In this document: in pieces, positions 18,856-29,547 of the stretch
How positions within the stretch are numbered: position 1 is the stretch's first letter
Layout: every line of letters begins with the position of its first letter
Assembly (NCBI RefSeq): GCF_000422305.1
Contig: NZ_AULN01000014.1
Span: 310,001-374,000 of the forward strand
DNA: 64,000 nt
Source: Luteimonas mephitis DSM 12574
Lineage (GTDB): Bacteria > Pseudomonadota > Gammaproteobacteria > Xanthomonadales > Xanthomonadaceae
Reading direction: 5' to 3'
Notes under the pieces: model-generated
The model's database searches: none
What the model was told of the DNA's origin: nothing
What the model saw: the letters and a program-made list of their open reading frames with translations, nothing else
Position numbers and translations under genes: made by a program

Positions 18856-19303
18856 AATCCCGTTCCTTGCTCGCCTCGCGCTTGTCATGCGACTGCTTGC
18901 CCTTGGCCAAGGCAAGCTCCGCCTTGACCTTGTTGCCCTTCCAGTACAGCGCGGTGGGCACGAGGGTGTAGCCCTCGCGCTCGACGCGGCCGACCAGTTC
19001 GTCGATCTCGCGCCGGTGCAGGAGCAGCTTGCGGGTGCGGCGTTCGTCCGCAACGACGTGGGTGGAGGCCTGGATCAGCGGCGAGATCTGCGCGCCGAAC
19101 AGGAACAGCTCGCCGCCGCGGATCACCGCGTAGCTCTCGGTGATGTTGGCGCGACCTGCCCGGATCGACTTTAACTCCCAGCCCTGCAGCGCCAGCCCGG
19201 CCTCGAAGCGTTGCTCGAGGTGGTAGTCGTGGCGCGCGCGCTTGTTCAGCGCCACGGTGCCGCCGCCGTTTGCCTTATCCTTGTCGCCTTTCTTCTTGCC
19301 CAT
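18806..19303 (-). CDS. smpB: SsrA-binding protein SmpB
   Basis: 165 residues. SmpB escorts tmRNA to stalled ribosomes. The core is typical: [34 protein letters not shown] and [20 protein letters not shown]. The C-terminal tail ([20 protein letters not shown] onward) is the helix that reads the empty mRNA channel. The start [15 protein letters not shown] follows no strong ribosome site. ssrA lies 3.1 kb away on the same strand. The last codons are duplicated downstream. Confidence 0.97.
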   Translation of the reverse strand: MGKKKGDKDKANGGGTVALNKRARHDYHLEQRFEAGLALQGWELKSIRAGRANITESYAVIRGGELFLFGAQISPLIQASTHVVADERRTRKLLLHRREIDELVGRVEREGYTLVPTALYWKGNKVKAELALAKGKQSHDKREASKERDWAREKQRVMRRHNRDA

Positions 19304-19386
19304 GCCGGCATTGTCGCAGTTTGCCGCGAGATTTTGCGCGGCCGGCCCGCCACGATCCCGACGCCCGAATCCGGTTCCAGACCCGA

Positions 19387-19818
19387 ATGCCGACCATCCA
19401 GCGCAGCGCCCTCGTCGAACACTCCGCAGCGCGCATGTTCGCCCTGGTCAATGACATCGCGGCCTATCCGCGCCGCTTCGACTGGTGCGAGTCGGCGCAG
19501 GTGCTGGAGGCCGACGACGCCCACGTGGTCGCGCGACTCGACCTGGGCTTTGGCGCGCTACGCACCTGGTTCACCACCGAAAACACGCTGTCGCCGCCGC
19601 ACCACATCGCGATGGCACTGCGCGCCGGCCCGTTCAAGCGCCTGGACGGGCGCTGGGAGTTCCATGCGCTGGATGAATGCGCCTGCAAGGTGACGCTGAC
19701 GCTGGATTTCGAGCCGCAGAGCCGTCTGTTGGCGCCGGCGATGACGCTGGGCTTCCAGGGCCTGGCCGACCGCATGGTGGACGACTTCGTGCGCGTGGCC
19801 GACCGCGGGACGGAATGA
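19387..19818 (+). CDS. ratA: RatA/Coq10-type START-fold protein
   Basis: 143 residues. The START-like family member RatA is known as a ribosome-association toxin in E. coli and as a ubiquinone-binding Coq10 homologue elsewhere. Family landmarks are [40 protein letters not shown] and the closing [11 protein letters not shown]. The start at 19387 gives the exact family N-terminus. It lies divergently beside smpB, the same arrangement as in many gammaproteobacteria, and overlaps ratB by 4 bp. Confidence 0.92.
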   Translation: MPTIQRSALVEHSAARMFALVNDIAAYPRRFDWCESAQVLEADDAHVVARLDLGFGALRTWFTTENTLSPPHHIAMALRAGPFKRLDGRWEFHALDECACKVTLTLDFEPQSRLLAPAMTLGFQGLADRMVDDFVRVADRGTE

Positions 19819-20090
19819 TGTCGGCGCCGCTGCATGTCCAGGTCATTCGTGGCTGGCCGCGACGCGCCGAGGCTGTGACGCTCGGGCTGCCCGCTGGCGC
19901 CACCGTGGAAGATGCGATTGGCGCGAGCGGTTTCGGAACCGAAGGAATCAGCGGCTACGCGATCCACGGCGAGCGCGCGACCGGCGCGACGCCGCTGCGC
20001 GACGGCGACCGCGTCGAACTGCTGCGGCCACTGCAGGTGGATCCGAAAGAGGCGCGGCGGCGACGGGCTGCCGCCGGCAAGCCGCGCTGA
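19815..20090 (+). CDS. ratB: RnfH/RatB-family ubiquitin-like protein
   Basis: 91 residues with the beta-grasp family features PLHVQVIRGWPRRAEAVTL and LRDGDRVELLRPLQVDPKEA. Function unclear; it is always paired with ratA. The start is at ATGATG (19815 or 19818), overlapping the ratA stop. The end is a basic tail ARRRRAAAGKPR. It converges with bamE after 63 bp. Confidence 0.88.
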   Translation: MMSAPLHVQVIRGWPRRAEAVTLGLPAGATVEDAIGASGFGTEGISGYAIHGERATGATPLRDGDRVELLRPLQVDPKEARRRRAAAGKPR

Positions 20091-20153
20091 GTCGCGGCGC
20101 AACTCGCCGCCACGGCGCGCGGGTGGAGAAAGAAAACGCCAGGGCGCGCGGCC

Positions 20154-20543
20154 TCAGCGACCCTTTCTCTTGTCCTTGGCCAGGTTCGGGCCGAACGACT
20201 TGCGCAGGTCCTTCGACAGCTGCTCGTCCTGCTCGGGGAAGTAGTCGCCGTCCCAGCGGACGAGCGTGTCGTTCTCGAAATGCAGCACCAGGTTCTTGCG
20301 CTCGACGTGGCCGGTACGCCCGGTGCGCTGCGTGCTGGTGTAATCCCAGCGCTGGTTGTGGAACGGGTCCGCGATGGACGGCGAGCCCAGCAACCCGAGG
20401 ACCTGCTGCTTGCTCATGCCGGGCTGCAGCTGGTCGATCGCCGATTTCTCGAGCAGGTTGCCCTGGTAGATCGGTTGCCGGTAGACGATGCCGCACCCGG
20501 AAACCATGAGGGCCGCGACGACGAGGATCAGGAGTTTGCGCAT
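20154..20543 (-). CDS. bamE: outer-membrane assembly lipoprotein BamE
   Basis: 129 residues. A lipoprotein subunit of the BAM complex that inserts beta-barrel proteins into the outer membrane. The lipobox is VSGC after MRKLLILVVAALM. The family block QPGMSKQQVLGLLGSPSIAD followed by WDYTS is clear. The start at 20543 is set by the signal peptide; the frame is open upstream. A -10 box TATCAT (complement of 20572-20577) lies about 30 bp upstream. It is divergent from fur, as in other gammaproteobacteria. Confidence 0.93.
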   Translation of the reverse strand: MRKLLILVVAALMVSGCGIVYRQPIYQGNLLEKSAIDQLQPGMSKQQVLGLLGSPSIADPFHNQRWDYTSTQRTGRTGHVERKNLVLHFENDTLVRWDGDYFPEQDEQLSKDLRKSFGPNLAKDKRKGR

Positions 20544-20770
20544 GGGGAACCGCAGGCTGGAGACCGCGCCGATGATACACTCCCGCTCCCCGTCGCGGCG
20601 CCCGCTGGCGGCTGTCCAGGCGTCACCCGCGGCGCAAGCGAACGAGGGGATTCGAGGCATTCTGGCGTGCATCCGGCATACCGGGTGCCGCTTCGACCGG
20701 ACGCTGTCGCCCTGGCAGGGCGCGGTGCACGGAACGACCACGCCATAAACCGCCAGTGAATGGAGGCGCC

Positions 20771-21175
20771 ATGGAATCCCAAGAGCTGCGCAGGGCCGGG
20801 CTGAAGGTGACGCATCCGCGGATACGCATCCTCGAGCTGCTGGAACAGAAAAGCACGCAGCACCACATGTCGGCCGAAGACATCTACCGCCACCTGCTCG
20901 ACAACGGTGACGAGATCGGGCTGGCCACCGTATATCGCGTGCTGACCCAGTTCGAGGCGGCCGGATTGGTGCTGAAGCACAACTTCGAAGGCGGGACCGC
21001 GGTTTACGAAATCGACCGCGGCGGCCACCACGACCACATGGTGGACGTGGACAGCGGAAAGATCATCGAGTTCGAGAGCCCCGAGATCGAAAAGCTGCAG
21101 CACGAGATCGCCGAAAAGTACGGCTACCACCTCGAGGAACACTCGCTGGTGCTGTACGTGCGCAAGAAACGCTGA
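20771..21175 (+). CDS. fur: ferric uptake regulator
   Basis: 134 residues. An iron-responsive repressor with an N-terminal winged helix (LRRAGLKVTHPRIRILELLE) and a C-terminal metal-binding dimer domain. The metal cluster GGHHDHMVDVDSGKIIEFES is present. The CxxC pair found here in E. coli Fur is replaced (MVDVDSG), as I recall for Xanthomonas Fur, so the structural zinc site is absent. His and Glu ligands (HHDH, and EEHSLVLYV near the end) remain. The start at 20771 has GGAGG 5 nt upstream. Confidence 0.96.
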   Translation: MESQELRRAGLKVTHPRIRILELLEQKSTQHHMSAEDIYRHLLDNGDEIGLATVYRVLTQFEAAGLVLKHNFEGGTAVYEIDRGGHHDHMVDVDSGKIIEFESPEIEKLQHEIAEKYGYHLEEHSLVLYVRKKR

Positions 21176-21193
21176 TCGGGCGCCATCGACCAC

Positions 21194-21352
21194 AGGTCGG
21201 GGTTGCGCCCCGACGCCGAGCCTCCGCCCATCATGCGGGGGAGCGGCGCAGGCCGGGGCGAGTTCCTCGACACACGATGTGGTTCGCCGGAAGTCCGCGG
21301 CGCTGGCATCGCCCATGCTGGGCGAAGAGCATCGGTGGCGTAACCCCGACCT
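21194..21352. mobile_element. 159-bp MITE-like element between fur and recN
   Basis: Ends AGGTCGGGGTTGCGCC (21194-21209) and its complement GGCGTAACCCCGACCT (21337-21352), 15 of 16 matching. The right end covers part of the recN stop codon, so the element supplies or abuts the recN end. The inside is non-coding. Confidence 0.7.
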
Positions 21353-23033
21353 ACGATGCGTTGCGCAGCAGCCGTTTGGCGGCGGCGCGGGCTTCGGTGC
21401 TGACTTCCACCCCACCGAGCATGCGCGCCAGCTCTTCCTGGCGCTGGCCGGCGTCGAGCAACCGCACCGCGCTCTGGGTCACGCCTGCGCTCTCGGCCTT
21501 GCTGACGCGGTAGTGCCGGTGTCCCTGCGCGGCGACTTGCGGCAGGTGGGTGACGCACAGCACCTGGCGCGTGCCGCCGAGCGCGCGCAGCTTCTGGCCG
21601 ACGATTTCCGCGGTGGCACCGCCGATGCCGGAGTCGACCTCGTCGAACACCATCGTCGGGACCGCGTCGTGGCCGAGCGCGGCGACCTCGATCGCCAGCG
21701 AGATGCGCGACAGCTCGCCGCCCGAAGCCACCTTGCGCAGCGGCCGCGGCGGCTGCCCGGCGTTGGCCGAGACGAGGAATTCCACGCGTTCGCCGCCCTG
21801 TGGATCGGGACGCTCGCCTTCGACGGGTTCCAGCGCGACTTCGAAACGCCCGCCGCCCATGCCGAGCTCGGCGATCAGCGCGGTGGTGGCTTTCGACAGC
21901 GCTTTGCCGGCCTTGGCACGCGCCTTGCCGAGCGCGTCGGCGGCCTTGCCCCAGTCGGCAGCGGCGGACGCGATCTCGCCATCGAGCACCTCCAGGCGCA
22001 CGGCGGCGTTGCGCAGCGCGTCGAGTTCGGCCGCCAGCGCGTCGCGCTGCGCCGCCAGCCCATCGGGGGCGACGCGATGCTTGCGTGACAGCTCGTGCAG
22101 GCGGGTGAGCCGGCGTTCGAGTTCGTCGAACTGCGCCGGGTCGACGTCGAGGTCGGCGCGGATGCGTTCCAGCAGCAGCCCGGCCTCGTCGACCTGGATC
22201 GCGGCGGCGTCAAGCATCGCGTCCACGTCGGCCAGTCGTGGCTCGTGCTCCTGCACGCGCGCCAGCTCGCCGCGCAGCTGTTGCAGCTGTCGCGGCAGCG
22301 CGGTCGCGCCATCGCCGTCGAGGTGGGCGAGGGCGGCGTCGCAGGCCGTGATCAAGCCGGTCGAATGGGCCTGGCGGCGATGCGCGGCGTCGAGTTCGGC
22401 AATCGAGGCCGGATCGATGGGTTCGCGGTCGAGTTCGGAAAGCTGGTGCTGCAGCCACTCGTCGCGCTCGGCGACATCGCCGGGCCGGCCTTCGCGGGCC
22501 CGGGAAAGGGTTTCGCGCTCGCGCAGCAGGGTGCTCCAGCGGTGGGCGGCGGCGGCGACGGCAGCCTGCAGTGCGCCATGGCCGCCGCAGGCGTCGAGCA
22601 GCGCCAGCTGGCTGGGCCTGGACAACAGCGCCTGGTGCTCGTGCTGCCCGTGGATCTCGACCAGCCGCTCCGCCAGCGCAGCGAGCTGCGAGAGGGTGGC
22701 CGGACGACCGTTGATCCAGGCGCGCGAGCCGCCGTCCGCGCGCAGGGTGCGGCGCAGCTGGCAGGCCTCGCCATCGTCGAATTCCTCCTCGCGCAGCCAC
22801 CGGCGGGCGTCGGCGGCGGCGGCCAGGTCGAATTCGGCGTGCAGCTCCGCGCGGTCGGCGCCGTGGCGGACCATGCCGCTGTCGGCGCGCTGCCCGGACA
22901 GGAAGCCCAGCGCGTCCACCAGCAGCGACTTGCCGGCGCCGGTTTCACCGGAAATGACGGTCAACCCGGCACCGAATTCGAGTTCGGCCGCCGTGACCAC
23001 GGCGAAATCACGGATGGCGAGATGGGTGAGCAT
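21351..23033 (-). CDS. recN: DNA repair protein RecN
   Basis: 560 residues, an SMC-like ATPase for double-strand break repair. Walker A GETGAGKS is near residue 30, a coiled-coil middle of about 300 residues follows, and the C-terminal head has KVASGGELSRISLA and MVFDEVDSGIGG. The start at 23033 gives the family N-terminus MLTHLAIRDFAVV. The final residues RLLRNAS lie next to the repeat element that overlaps the stop. No LexA box was found by eye in the 180 bp shared with the divergent hrcA. Confidence 0.96.
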   Translation of the reverse strand: MLTHLAIRDFAVVTAAELEFGAGLTVISGETGAGKSLLVDALGFLSGQRADSGMVRHGADRAELHAEFDLAAAADARRWLREEEFDDGEACQLRRTLRADGGSRAWINGRPATLSQLAALAERLVEIHGQHEHQALLSRPSQLALLDACGGHGALQAAVAAAAHRWSTLLRERETLSRAREGRPGDVAERDEWLQHQLSELDREPIDPASIAELDAAHRRQAHSTGLITACDAALAHLDGDGATALPRQLQQLRGELARVQEHEPRLADVDAMLDAAAIQVDEAGLLLERIRADLDVDPAQFDELERRLTRLHELSRKHRVAPDGLAAQRDALAAELDALRNAAVRLEVLDGEIASAAADWGKAADALGKARAKAGKALSKATTALIAELGMGGGRFEVALEPVEGERPDPQGGERVEFLVSANAGQPPRPLRKVASGGELSRISLAIEVAALGHDAVPTMVFDEVDSGIGGATAEIVGQKLRALGGTRQVLCVTHLPQVAAQGHRHYRVSKAESAGVTQSAVRLLDAGQRQEELARMLGGVEVSTEARAAAKRLLRNAS

Positions 23034-23213
23034 GCGTGCGAATTGTGCAGGTGGGCGAGGGAATGACCAAGGGGCGTGCGACGGAGGCTGGATACGGTGC
23101 CTGCGTTGCACGGGGTGAGACGCGCGGCTTGCGGGCCGCCGACAGCGCCAACGGTGGGGCTCGTCAGGCGCGGGCGCTTGCGCCAGCCCCTTGCCGGGCT
23201 TATATCCGGAGGC

Positions 23214-24272
23214 ATGAGCCGCAAGATCGCCAGCCAGGACGCCCTCGACCCACGCACGCGGCAGTTGCTGCGCGCGTTGATTGGCCGCTACATCCGCGAC
23301 GGCGAACCGGTGGGCTCACAGACCCTGGCGCGCCATGCCGGGCTCGATGTCAGCCCGGCGACCATCCGCAACATCCTCGCCGACCTCGAGGAGATCGGGC
23401 TGCTGGCCGCGCCGCATACCTCGGCCGGGCGCATTCCGACCGCGCGCGGGCTGCGCGTGTTCGTCGACAGCCTGATCGAGTGGCGTCCCCCAGGCGAGCG
23501 CCAGATCCAGCTGATCCACGAGGGTCTGGCCGCGCAGGCGTCCACCCAGGAAGTCCTGCGCGAGGCGTCTTCGCGCCTCTCCGACATTTCCCACTTCGTC
23601 GGCTTGGTCACCGTGCCCCGGCGCGACCGCTTCGCCTTCCGCCACATCGATTTCGTGCGCCTGGACGAGCGCCGGGTGCTGGCGATCCTGGTATTCACCG
23701 ACGGCGAGGTCCAGAACCGGGCCGTGGAAGTGCCGCGGCCGCTGTCGGCCGGCGAGCTGGAGTGGATTGCCAACTACCTCAACCAGAACTATGCCGGCCT
23801 GGGCCTGGCCGAGATTCGCGAGCGGCTGGTGGCCGAACTCGACGGAGAGCGCCGCGAGGTCGACCGCCGCATGGCCGCCACCGTCGCGCTGGCCCAGGCC
23901 ACGCTGCAGCCGGCCGACGACGAGGACATGCTGGTCAGCGGCCAGACCAAGCTGATGGGCGGCGCGCAGGGGCTGGCCGACGTCGAGCGGCTGCGGGAAC
24001 TGTTCGAGGCGTTCCAGCGCAAGAGCGAGCTGCTGCAGGTGCTGGAAGGCTGCCTGCGCGCCGATGGCGTGCGCCTGTTCATCGGCGAAGAGTCCGGGGT
24101 CACGTCGATGGAGCAGTGCACCCTGATCGCCGCGCCCTACGCGAGCGGCGGCCGGGTGCTGGGCGTGCTCGGCGTCATCGGCCCGACCCGGATGGACTAC
24201 GACCGCGTCATCACCACCGTCCAGGCCACCGCCCAGGCGCTGTCGCGGACGATGGCCGAACGCGTCGGGTGA
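23214..24272 (+). CDS. hrcA: heat-inducible transcription repressor HrcA
   Basis: 352 residues. A repressor of chaperonin operons via CIRCE operators. The winged-helix N-terminus contains DPRTRQLLRALIGRYI and SPATIRNILADLEEIGLL. The C-terminal block GVTSMEQCTLIAAPYA and GVIGPTRMDYDRVI is diagnostic. GGAGG sits just before the ATG at 23214. It heads the hrcA-grpE-dnaK-dnaJ block, but a 382-bp gap follows. No CIRCE inverted repeat was seen in this window, so its targets are presumably elsewhere (groESL). Confidence 0.96.
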   Translation: MSRKIASQDALDPRTRQLLRALIGRYIRDGEPVGSQTLARHAGLDVSPATIRNILADLEEIGLLAAPHTSAGRIPTARGLRVFVDSLIEWRPPGERQIQLIHEGLAAQASTQEVLREASSRLSDISHFVGLVTVPRRDRFAFRHIDFVRLDERRVLAILVFTDGEVQNRAVEVPRPLSAGELEWIANYLNQNYAGLGLAEIRERLVAELDGERREVDRRMAATVALAQATLQPADDEDMLVSGQTKLMGGAQGLADVERLRELFEAFQRKSELLQVLEGCLRADGVRLFIGEESGVTSMEQCTLIAAPYASGGRVLGVLGVIGPTRMDYDRVITTVQATAQALSRTMAERVG

Positions 24273-24654
24273 GCCGGGGGGCTTGCGCGGCACTGCCGCG
24301 CGCCTCGGTGAACGTTCGGCATGGGTGAAGGGAAGGCGCTTGCGAGGCATTGCTTGGCGCCTTGACTGAACGCACTGCGCGGTGCGCAGGGCCGGACTGG
24401 CGGGGCGGGGCGACCCGAAGCCCGCGGGTTGCGCCACGGATGGACCCGTGGGTCCGCCCGCGCGGGGAGATTCCACAACCGCGTCCATCGCGCACGGCTG
24501 GCTCAAGGAGCCCCCGGGGGCTTGGATTCCCGCGGCGAGGCCCACAGATCAGCACGCACGTCGAACCGGCCCGTCGACCATGCTGGTGGAAGGGCGCAGG
24601 CCACTCCCGTTTTGAGATATTCCCGAGACATTCCCGAGACTTTCCTCCGACCCG
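24273..24654. other. 382-bp gap hrcA-grpE, no gene
   Basis: No convincing open frame on either strand. It holds an imperfect direct repeat (24282-24314 and 24339-24372, both starting CTTGCG and ending TGAACG). Immediately before grpE there is a perfect tandem pair of ATTCCCGAGAC (24619-24640). A heat-shock promoter may lie around TTTTGAG at 24610, but the match is weak. Confidence 0.6.
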
Positions 24655-25176
24655 ATGACCATGCAACCAGAACACGACGACATCACCACGCCGGACACCG
24701 GCAACGACGCCGCCCTCGCGCAGGACGAGCAGATCGAACAGCTCCAGGCCGAGCTCGAACAGCTCCGCGCCCAGTCCCTGGTCGAGCGCGCGGACCTCGA
24801 GAACCAGCGCAAGCGCATGGAACGCGATGTCCGCAACGCCTGCCGCTTTGCCAACAAGCAGCTGCTGGGCGACCTGCTGCCGGTGTTCGACAGCCTCGAA
24901 GCCGCGCTGGCCAGTGCCCCGGACGCCGATCCGCTGCGTGACGGCGTGGTCCTGATCCTGCGCGAACTGTCGCGGGTGGCCGGGAACAATGGCCTGGTCG
25001 AGATCGCGCCCGTGGCCGGCGATGCCTTCGACCCGGCGCACCACCAGGCGATGAGCGTGGTCGAGGCCCATGGCATCGAGCCGCACGCGGTCGCCCAGGT
25101 CTTCCAGAAGGGCTTCATGCTCCACGAGCAGCTGCTGCGCCCGGCGCTGGTGGCCGTGGCCAAGGGCGACGACTGA
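24655..25176 (+). CDS. grpE: nucleotide exchange factor GrpE
   Basis: 173 residues. Drives ADP release from DnaK. An acidic N-terminus leads into a long coiled coil ([20 protein letters not shown] and [15 protein letters not shown]). The compact beta domain is at the end ([14 protein letters not shown], then [20 protein letters not shown]). Two possible starts exist, 24655 and 24661; no clear ribosome site separates them. Order grpE-dnaK-dnaJ is standard. Confidence 0.96.
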   Translation: MTMQPEHDDITTPDTGNDAALAQDEQIEQLQAELEQLRAQSLVERADLENQRKRMERDVRNACRFANKQLLGDLLPVFDSLEAALASAPDADPLRDGVVLILRELSRVAGNNGLVEIAPVAGDAFDPAHHQAMSVVEAHGIEPHAVAQVFQKGFMLHEQLLRPALVAVAKGDD

Positions 25177-25233
25177 CGCGCGGCTGCACGGGCACGGGCG
25201 TCCCCCGGCGTTCGCCGGGATTCAAGAAGAACG

Positions 25234-25262
25234 CTTGAACCGCCTGCGCGCGACCCCAGATA
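25234..25262 (+). promoter_or_regulatory. sigma32-type heat-shock promoter of dnaK
   Basis: CTTGAA at 25234-25239, a 14-nt spacer, then CCCCAGATA at 25254-25262, close to the RpoH consensus (CTTGAA and CCCATnT). It gives dnaK its own heat-inducible start about 70 bp before the ATG. A CCCGGCG/CGCCGGG hairpin (25204-25219) lies just upstream after grpE. Confidence 0.75.
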
Positions 25263-25336
25263 AGCGTCCATGGGCGGTCCGGCCGCCCCCAGACACTCCG
25301 AACAAGCAACCAGGCAATTCCGAGAGGAACCACACA

Positions 25337-27268
<1,932 letters not shown>

Positions 27269-27342
27269 TCGGCCGAAAGGCACCGGCGACGGGCGGGCAA
27301 TGTGCCTGCCCGTTGTCGTAATGGGGAAGGAAAGCAGCGTCC

Positions 27343-28476
27343 ATGAGCAAGCGCGATTACTACGAAATCCTGGGCGTGGCCCGTGATGCCGGCGATGACG
27401 AGCTGAAGAAGGCGTACCGCCGCTGTGCGATGAAGTACCACCCGGACCGCAACCCGGGCGACGCCAGCGCGATCGAATCGTTCAAGGAGTGCAAGGAGGC
27501 CTACGAAGTGCTGTCGGACAGCGGCAAGCGCCGCATGTACGACCAGCACGGCCACGCCGCGTTCGAACACGGCATGGGCGGCGGCAACGCAGGCCCTGGG
27601 GGATTCGGCGGCGCCGACATGGGCGACATCTTCGGCGACATCTTCGGCAACATCTTCGGTGGCGGCGGTTCGCGCGGGCCGCGGCGCGGCGCCGACGTAG
27701 GCTACGTGATGGAGCTCGACCTCGAAGAAGCCGTTGCCGGCATCGAACGCAGGATCGAGATCCCTACCCTGGCCGAATGCGAGCCGTGCAAGGGCACTGG
27801 CTCCGAGGACGGCAAGCTGCACACCTGCGATACCTGCCACGGCCGCGGCCAGGTGCGTTTCCAGCGCGGCATCTTCTCGATGCAGCAGCCGTGCCCGCAG
27901 TGCCATGGTCGCGGCCAGACGTTCCAGAACCCGTGCCCGGACTGCCGCGGCGCCGGCCGCGTCGAGGAAGAAAAGGTCCTGTCGGTGAAGATCCCGCCGG
28001 GCGTCGACAACGGCGACCGCATCCGCCTGTCTGGCGAAGGCGAGGCCGGTCCGCCGGGTTCGCCCCCGGGCGACCTGTACGTCGAGGTGCGCGTGCGCCC
28101 GCACGAGATCTTCGTGCGCGACGGTGACGATCTCCATTGCGAGGTGCCGATCCGAATCTCGCAGGCAGCGCTTGGCGACACGGTCCGCGTGCCCACGCTC
28201 AACGGCGAAGCCGAGATCCGCATCCCCGCCGAAACCCAGACCGGCAAGGTGTTCCGCCTGCGCGACAAGGGCGTCAAGTCCGTGCGCAGCCGCAGCCCAG
28301 GCGACCTGTACTGCAAGGCGGTCGTGGAGACCCCGGTCAACCTGACCACCGAGCAGCGCGAGTTGCTGGAGAAATTCGAAGCCACGTTCGTCGGTGACGG
28401 CGCGCGCCGGCATTCGCCGAAATCGAGCACGTTCTTCGACGGCGTGAAGGGTTTCTGGGACCGGATGGTCTCGTAG
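27343..28476 (+). CDS. dnaJ: co-chaperone DnaJ (Hsp40)
   Basis: 377 residues. The J domain ([20 protein letters not shown] with HPD in YHPDRNPGD) stimulates DnaK. A Gly/Phe-rich linker follows ([17 protein letters not shown]). Four zinc motifs are complete: [24 protein letters not shown] and CPDCRGAG. The client-binding C-terminal barrels end at WDRMVS. GGAAGG precedes the ATG. The 74-bp gap after dnaK contains an inverted repeat (GACGGGC to GCCCGTTGTC) without a T run, possibly damping read-through. Confidence 0.97.
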   Translation: MSKRDYYEILGVARDAGDDELKKAYRRCAMKYHPDRNPGDASAIESFKECKEAYEVLSDSGKRRMYDQHGHAAFEHGMGGGNAGPGGFGGADMGDIFGDIFGNIFGGGGSRGPRRGADVGYVMELDLEEAVAGIERRIEIPTLAECEPCKGTGSEDGKLHTCDTCHGRGQVRFQRGIFSMQQPCPQCHGRGQTFQNPCPDCRGAGRVEEEKVLSVKIPPGVDNGDRIRLSGEGEAGPPGSPPGDLYVEVRVRPHEIFVRDGDDLHCEVPIRISQAALGDTVRVPTLNGEAEIRIPAETQTGKVFRLRDKGVKSVRSRSPGDLYCKAVVETPVNLTTEQRELLEKFEATFVGDGARRHSPKSSTFFDGVKGFWDRMVS

Positions 28477-28643
28477 GCCGCCGGTTCCGCGGACGGGCGA
28501 TTGCGCGGGAGCGACCGCGGCCGCGAGCCCCTTCTTTTCCTGGCGCCTGGACCCGGGGTCGCGCGCAGAAAACGCGCGACTGCAGCCGTTCCATGAACGC
28601 GGCTGCGAGCATGCGAGGCATGACGCGGCCCGCGGCACCGGGC

Positions 28644-28672
28644 TTGTCGCGCTACCCGCGCGCGATTAGCCT
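28644..28672 (+). promoter_or_regulatory. promoter of dapB, probably leaderless
   Basis: TTGTCG (28644-28649), a 17-nt spacer and TAGCCT (28667-28672) end 6 nt before the dapB ATG. Transcription would begin at the start codon, and there is no ribosome site upstream. Confidence 0.5.
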
Positions 28673-28678
28673 GCCCGC

Positions 28679-29389
28679 ATGGACGCACCCACCCGACTGT
28701 TGATCCACGGCGCCGGCGGCCGCATGGGCCAGGCCCTGCTGCGGCTGTGCGCGCACCGCGAGGATTGCCGCGTAGTCGCGGCGGTATCGGCGCGCGCGCC
28801 GGCGCAGCGGGTGATCGACGGCGTGCCGTACTTCGCCGCTGCCGAGCTTGCGGGCGCGCCTGATTTCGACGTTGCCATCGATTTCAGCCTGCCCGCGGGC
28901 TTCGACGCGATCCTTGCCGCCTGCCTGGCGCGCGGTGCCGGCCTCTTGTCGGGCACCACCGGCCTGTCCGAGGCGCAGCACGCGGCCCTGAACGAGGCCG
29001 GAGCGCGCATCGGCGTGGTGTGGTCGGCCAACTTCAGCCTCGGCGTGGCGCTGCTGGAAGAGCTGGTCGAACGCGCCGCCAGCGCGCTGCCCGGGTGGGA
29101 CTGCGACATCGTCGAGATGCACCACACCCGCAAGCTCGACGCACCGTCCGGCACCGCGCTTGCACTCGGCGCCGCCGTGCAGAAGGCCGGCGCGCAGCCG
29201 CGCTATGCCAGCATCCGCGCCGGCGACATCGTCGGCGAGCACACGGTCCAGTTCGCCACCGCGGGCGAGCGCATCGAACTGGTCCACCACGCCGGCAGCC
29301 GCGACATCTTCGCCCGCGGTGCCCTGCATGCCGCGCTGGCGCTCGCCGGGCGCCCGGCGGGCCTCCGGCGCCTGCGGGACCTGCTGTAA
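28679..29389 (+). CDS. dapB: 4-hydroxy-tetrahydrodipicolinate reductase
   Basis: 236 residues, on the short side for the family (often about 270). It reduces the DapA product on the way to diaminopimelate and lysine. The NAD(P) loop HGAGGRMGQALL is near the start. Also visible are SGTTGLSEAQ, WSANFSLGV and the catalytic block EMHHTRKLDAPSGTALALG with its His pair and Lys. It lies between dnaJ and carA as in Xanthomonas-type genomes. The upstream gap (28477-28678) contains repeat fragments only. Confidence 0.95.
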   Translation: MDAPTRLLIHGAGGRMGQALLRLCAHREDCRVVAAVSARAPAQRVIDGVPYFAAAELAGAPDFDVAIDFSLPAGFDAILAACLARGAGLLSGTTGLSEAQHAALNEAGARIGVVWSANFSLGVALLEELVERAASALPGWDCDIVEMHHTRKLDAPSGTALALGAAVQKAGAQPRYASIRAGDIVGEHTVQFATAGERIELVHHAGSRDIFARGALHAALALAGRPAGLRRLRDLL

Positions 29390-29547
29390 GCGCCGGATTC
29401 CCCATCCGCGGATGGCCGGCACATCACCGGAACTCTGGCGCAGCCCGGCCCGCCCCGGTATCATTCCCGCTCGCCTGATTCCTCTCGCCTCCGGCCGGTT
29501 GCGCACCGTGTCGGCGGTTTTCTGCAACCCGACGTAGGCGAAACCCC

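Noticed and set aside
18594-18857. 87-codon minus-strand frame upstream of the smpB end
   Set aside because: It only reads the two direct repeats in a wrong frame (internal repeat ARDAATQ); the smpB frame explains the sequence.
23034-23213. CIRCE operator or sigma32 promoter before hrcA
   Set aside because: No TTAGCACTC/GAGTGCTAA pair exists, and the best CTTGCG/CTTATAT pairing would start transcription inside the ribosome site.
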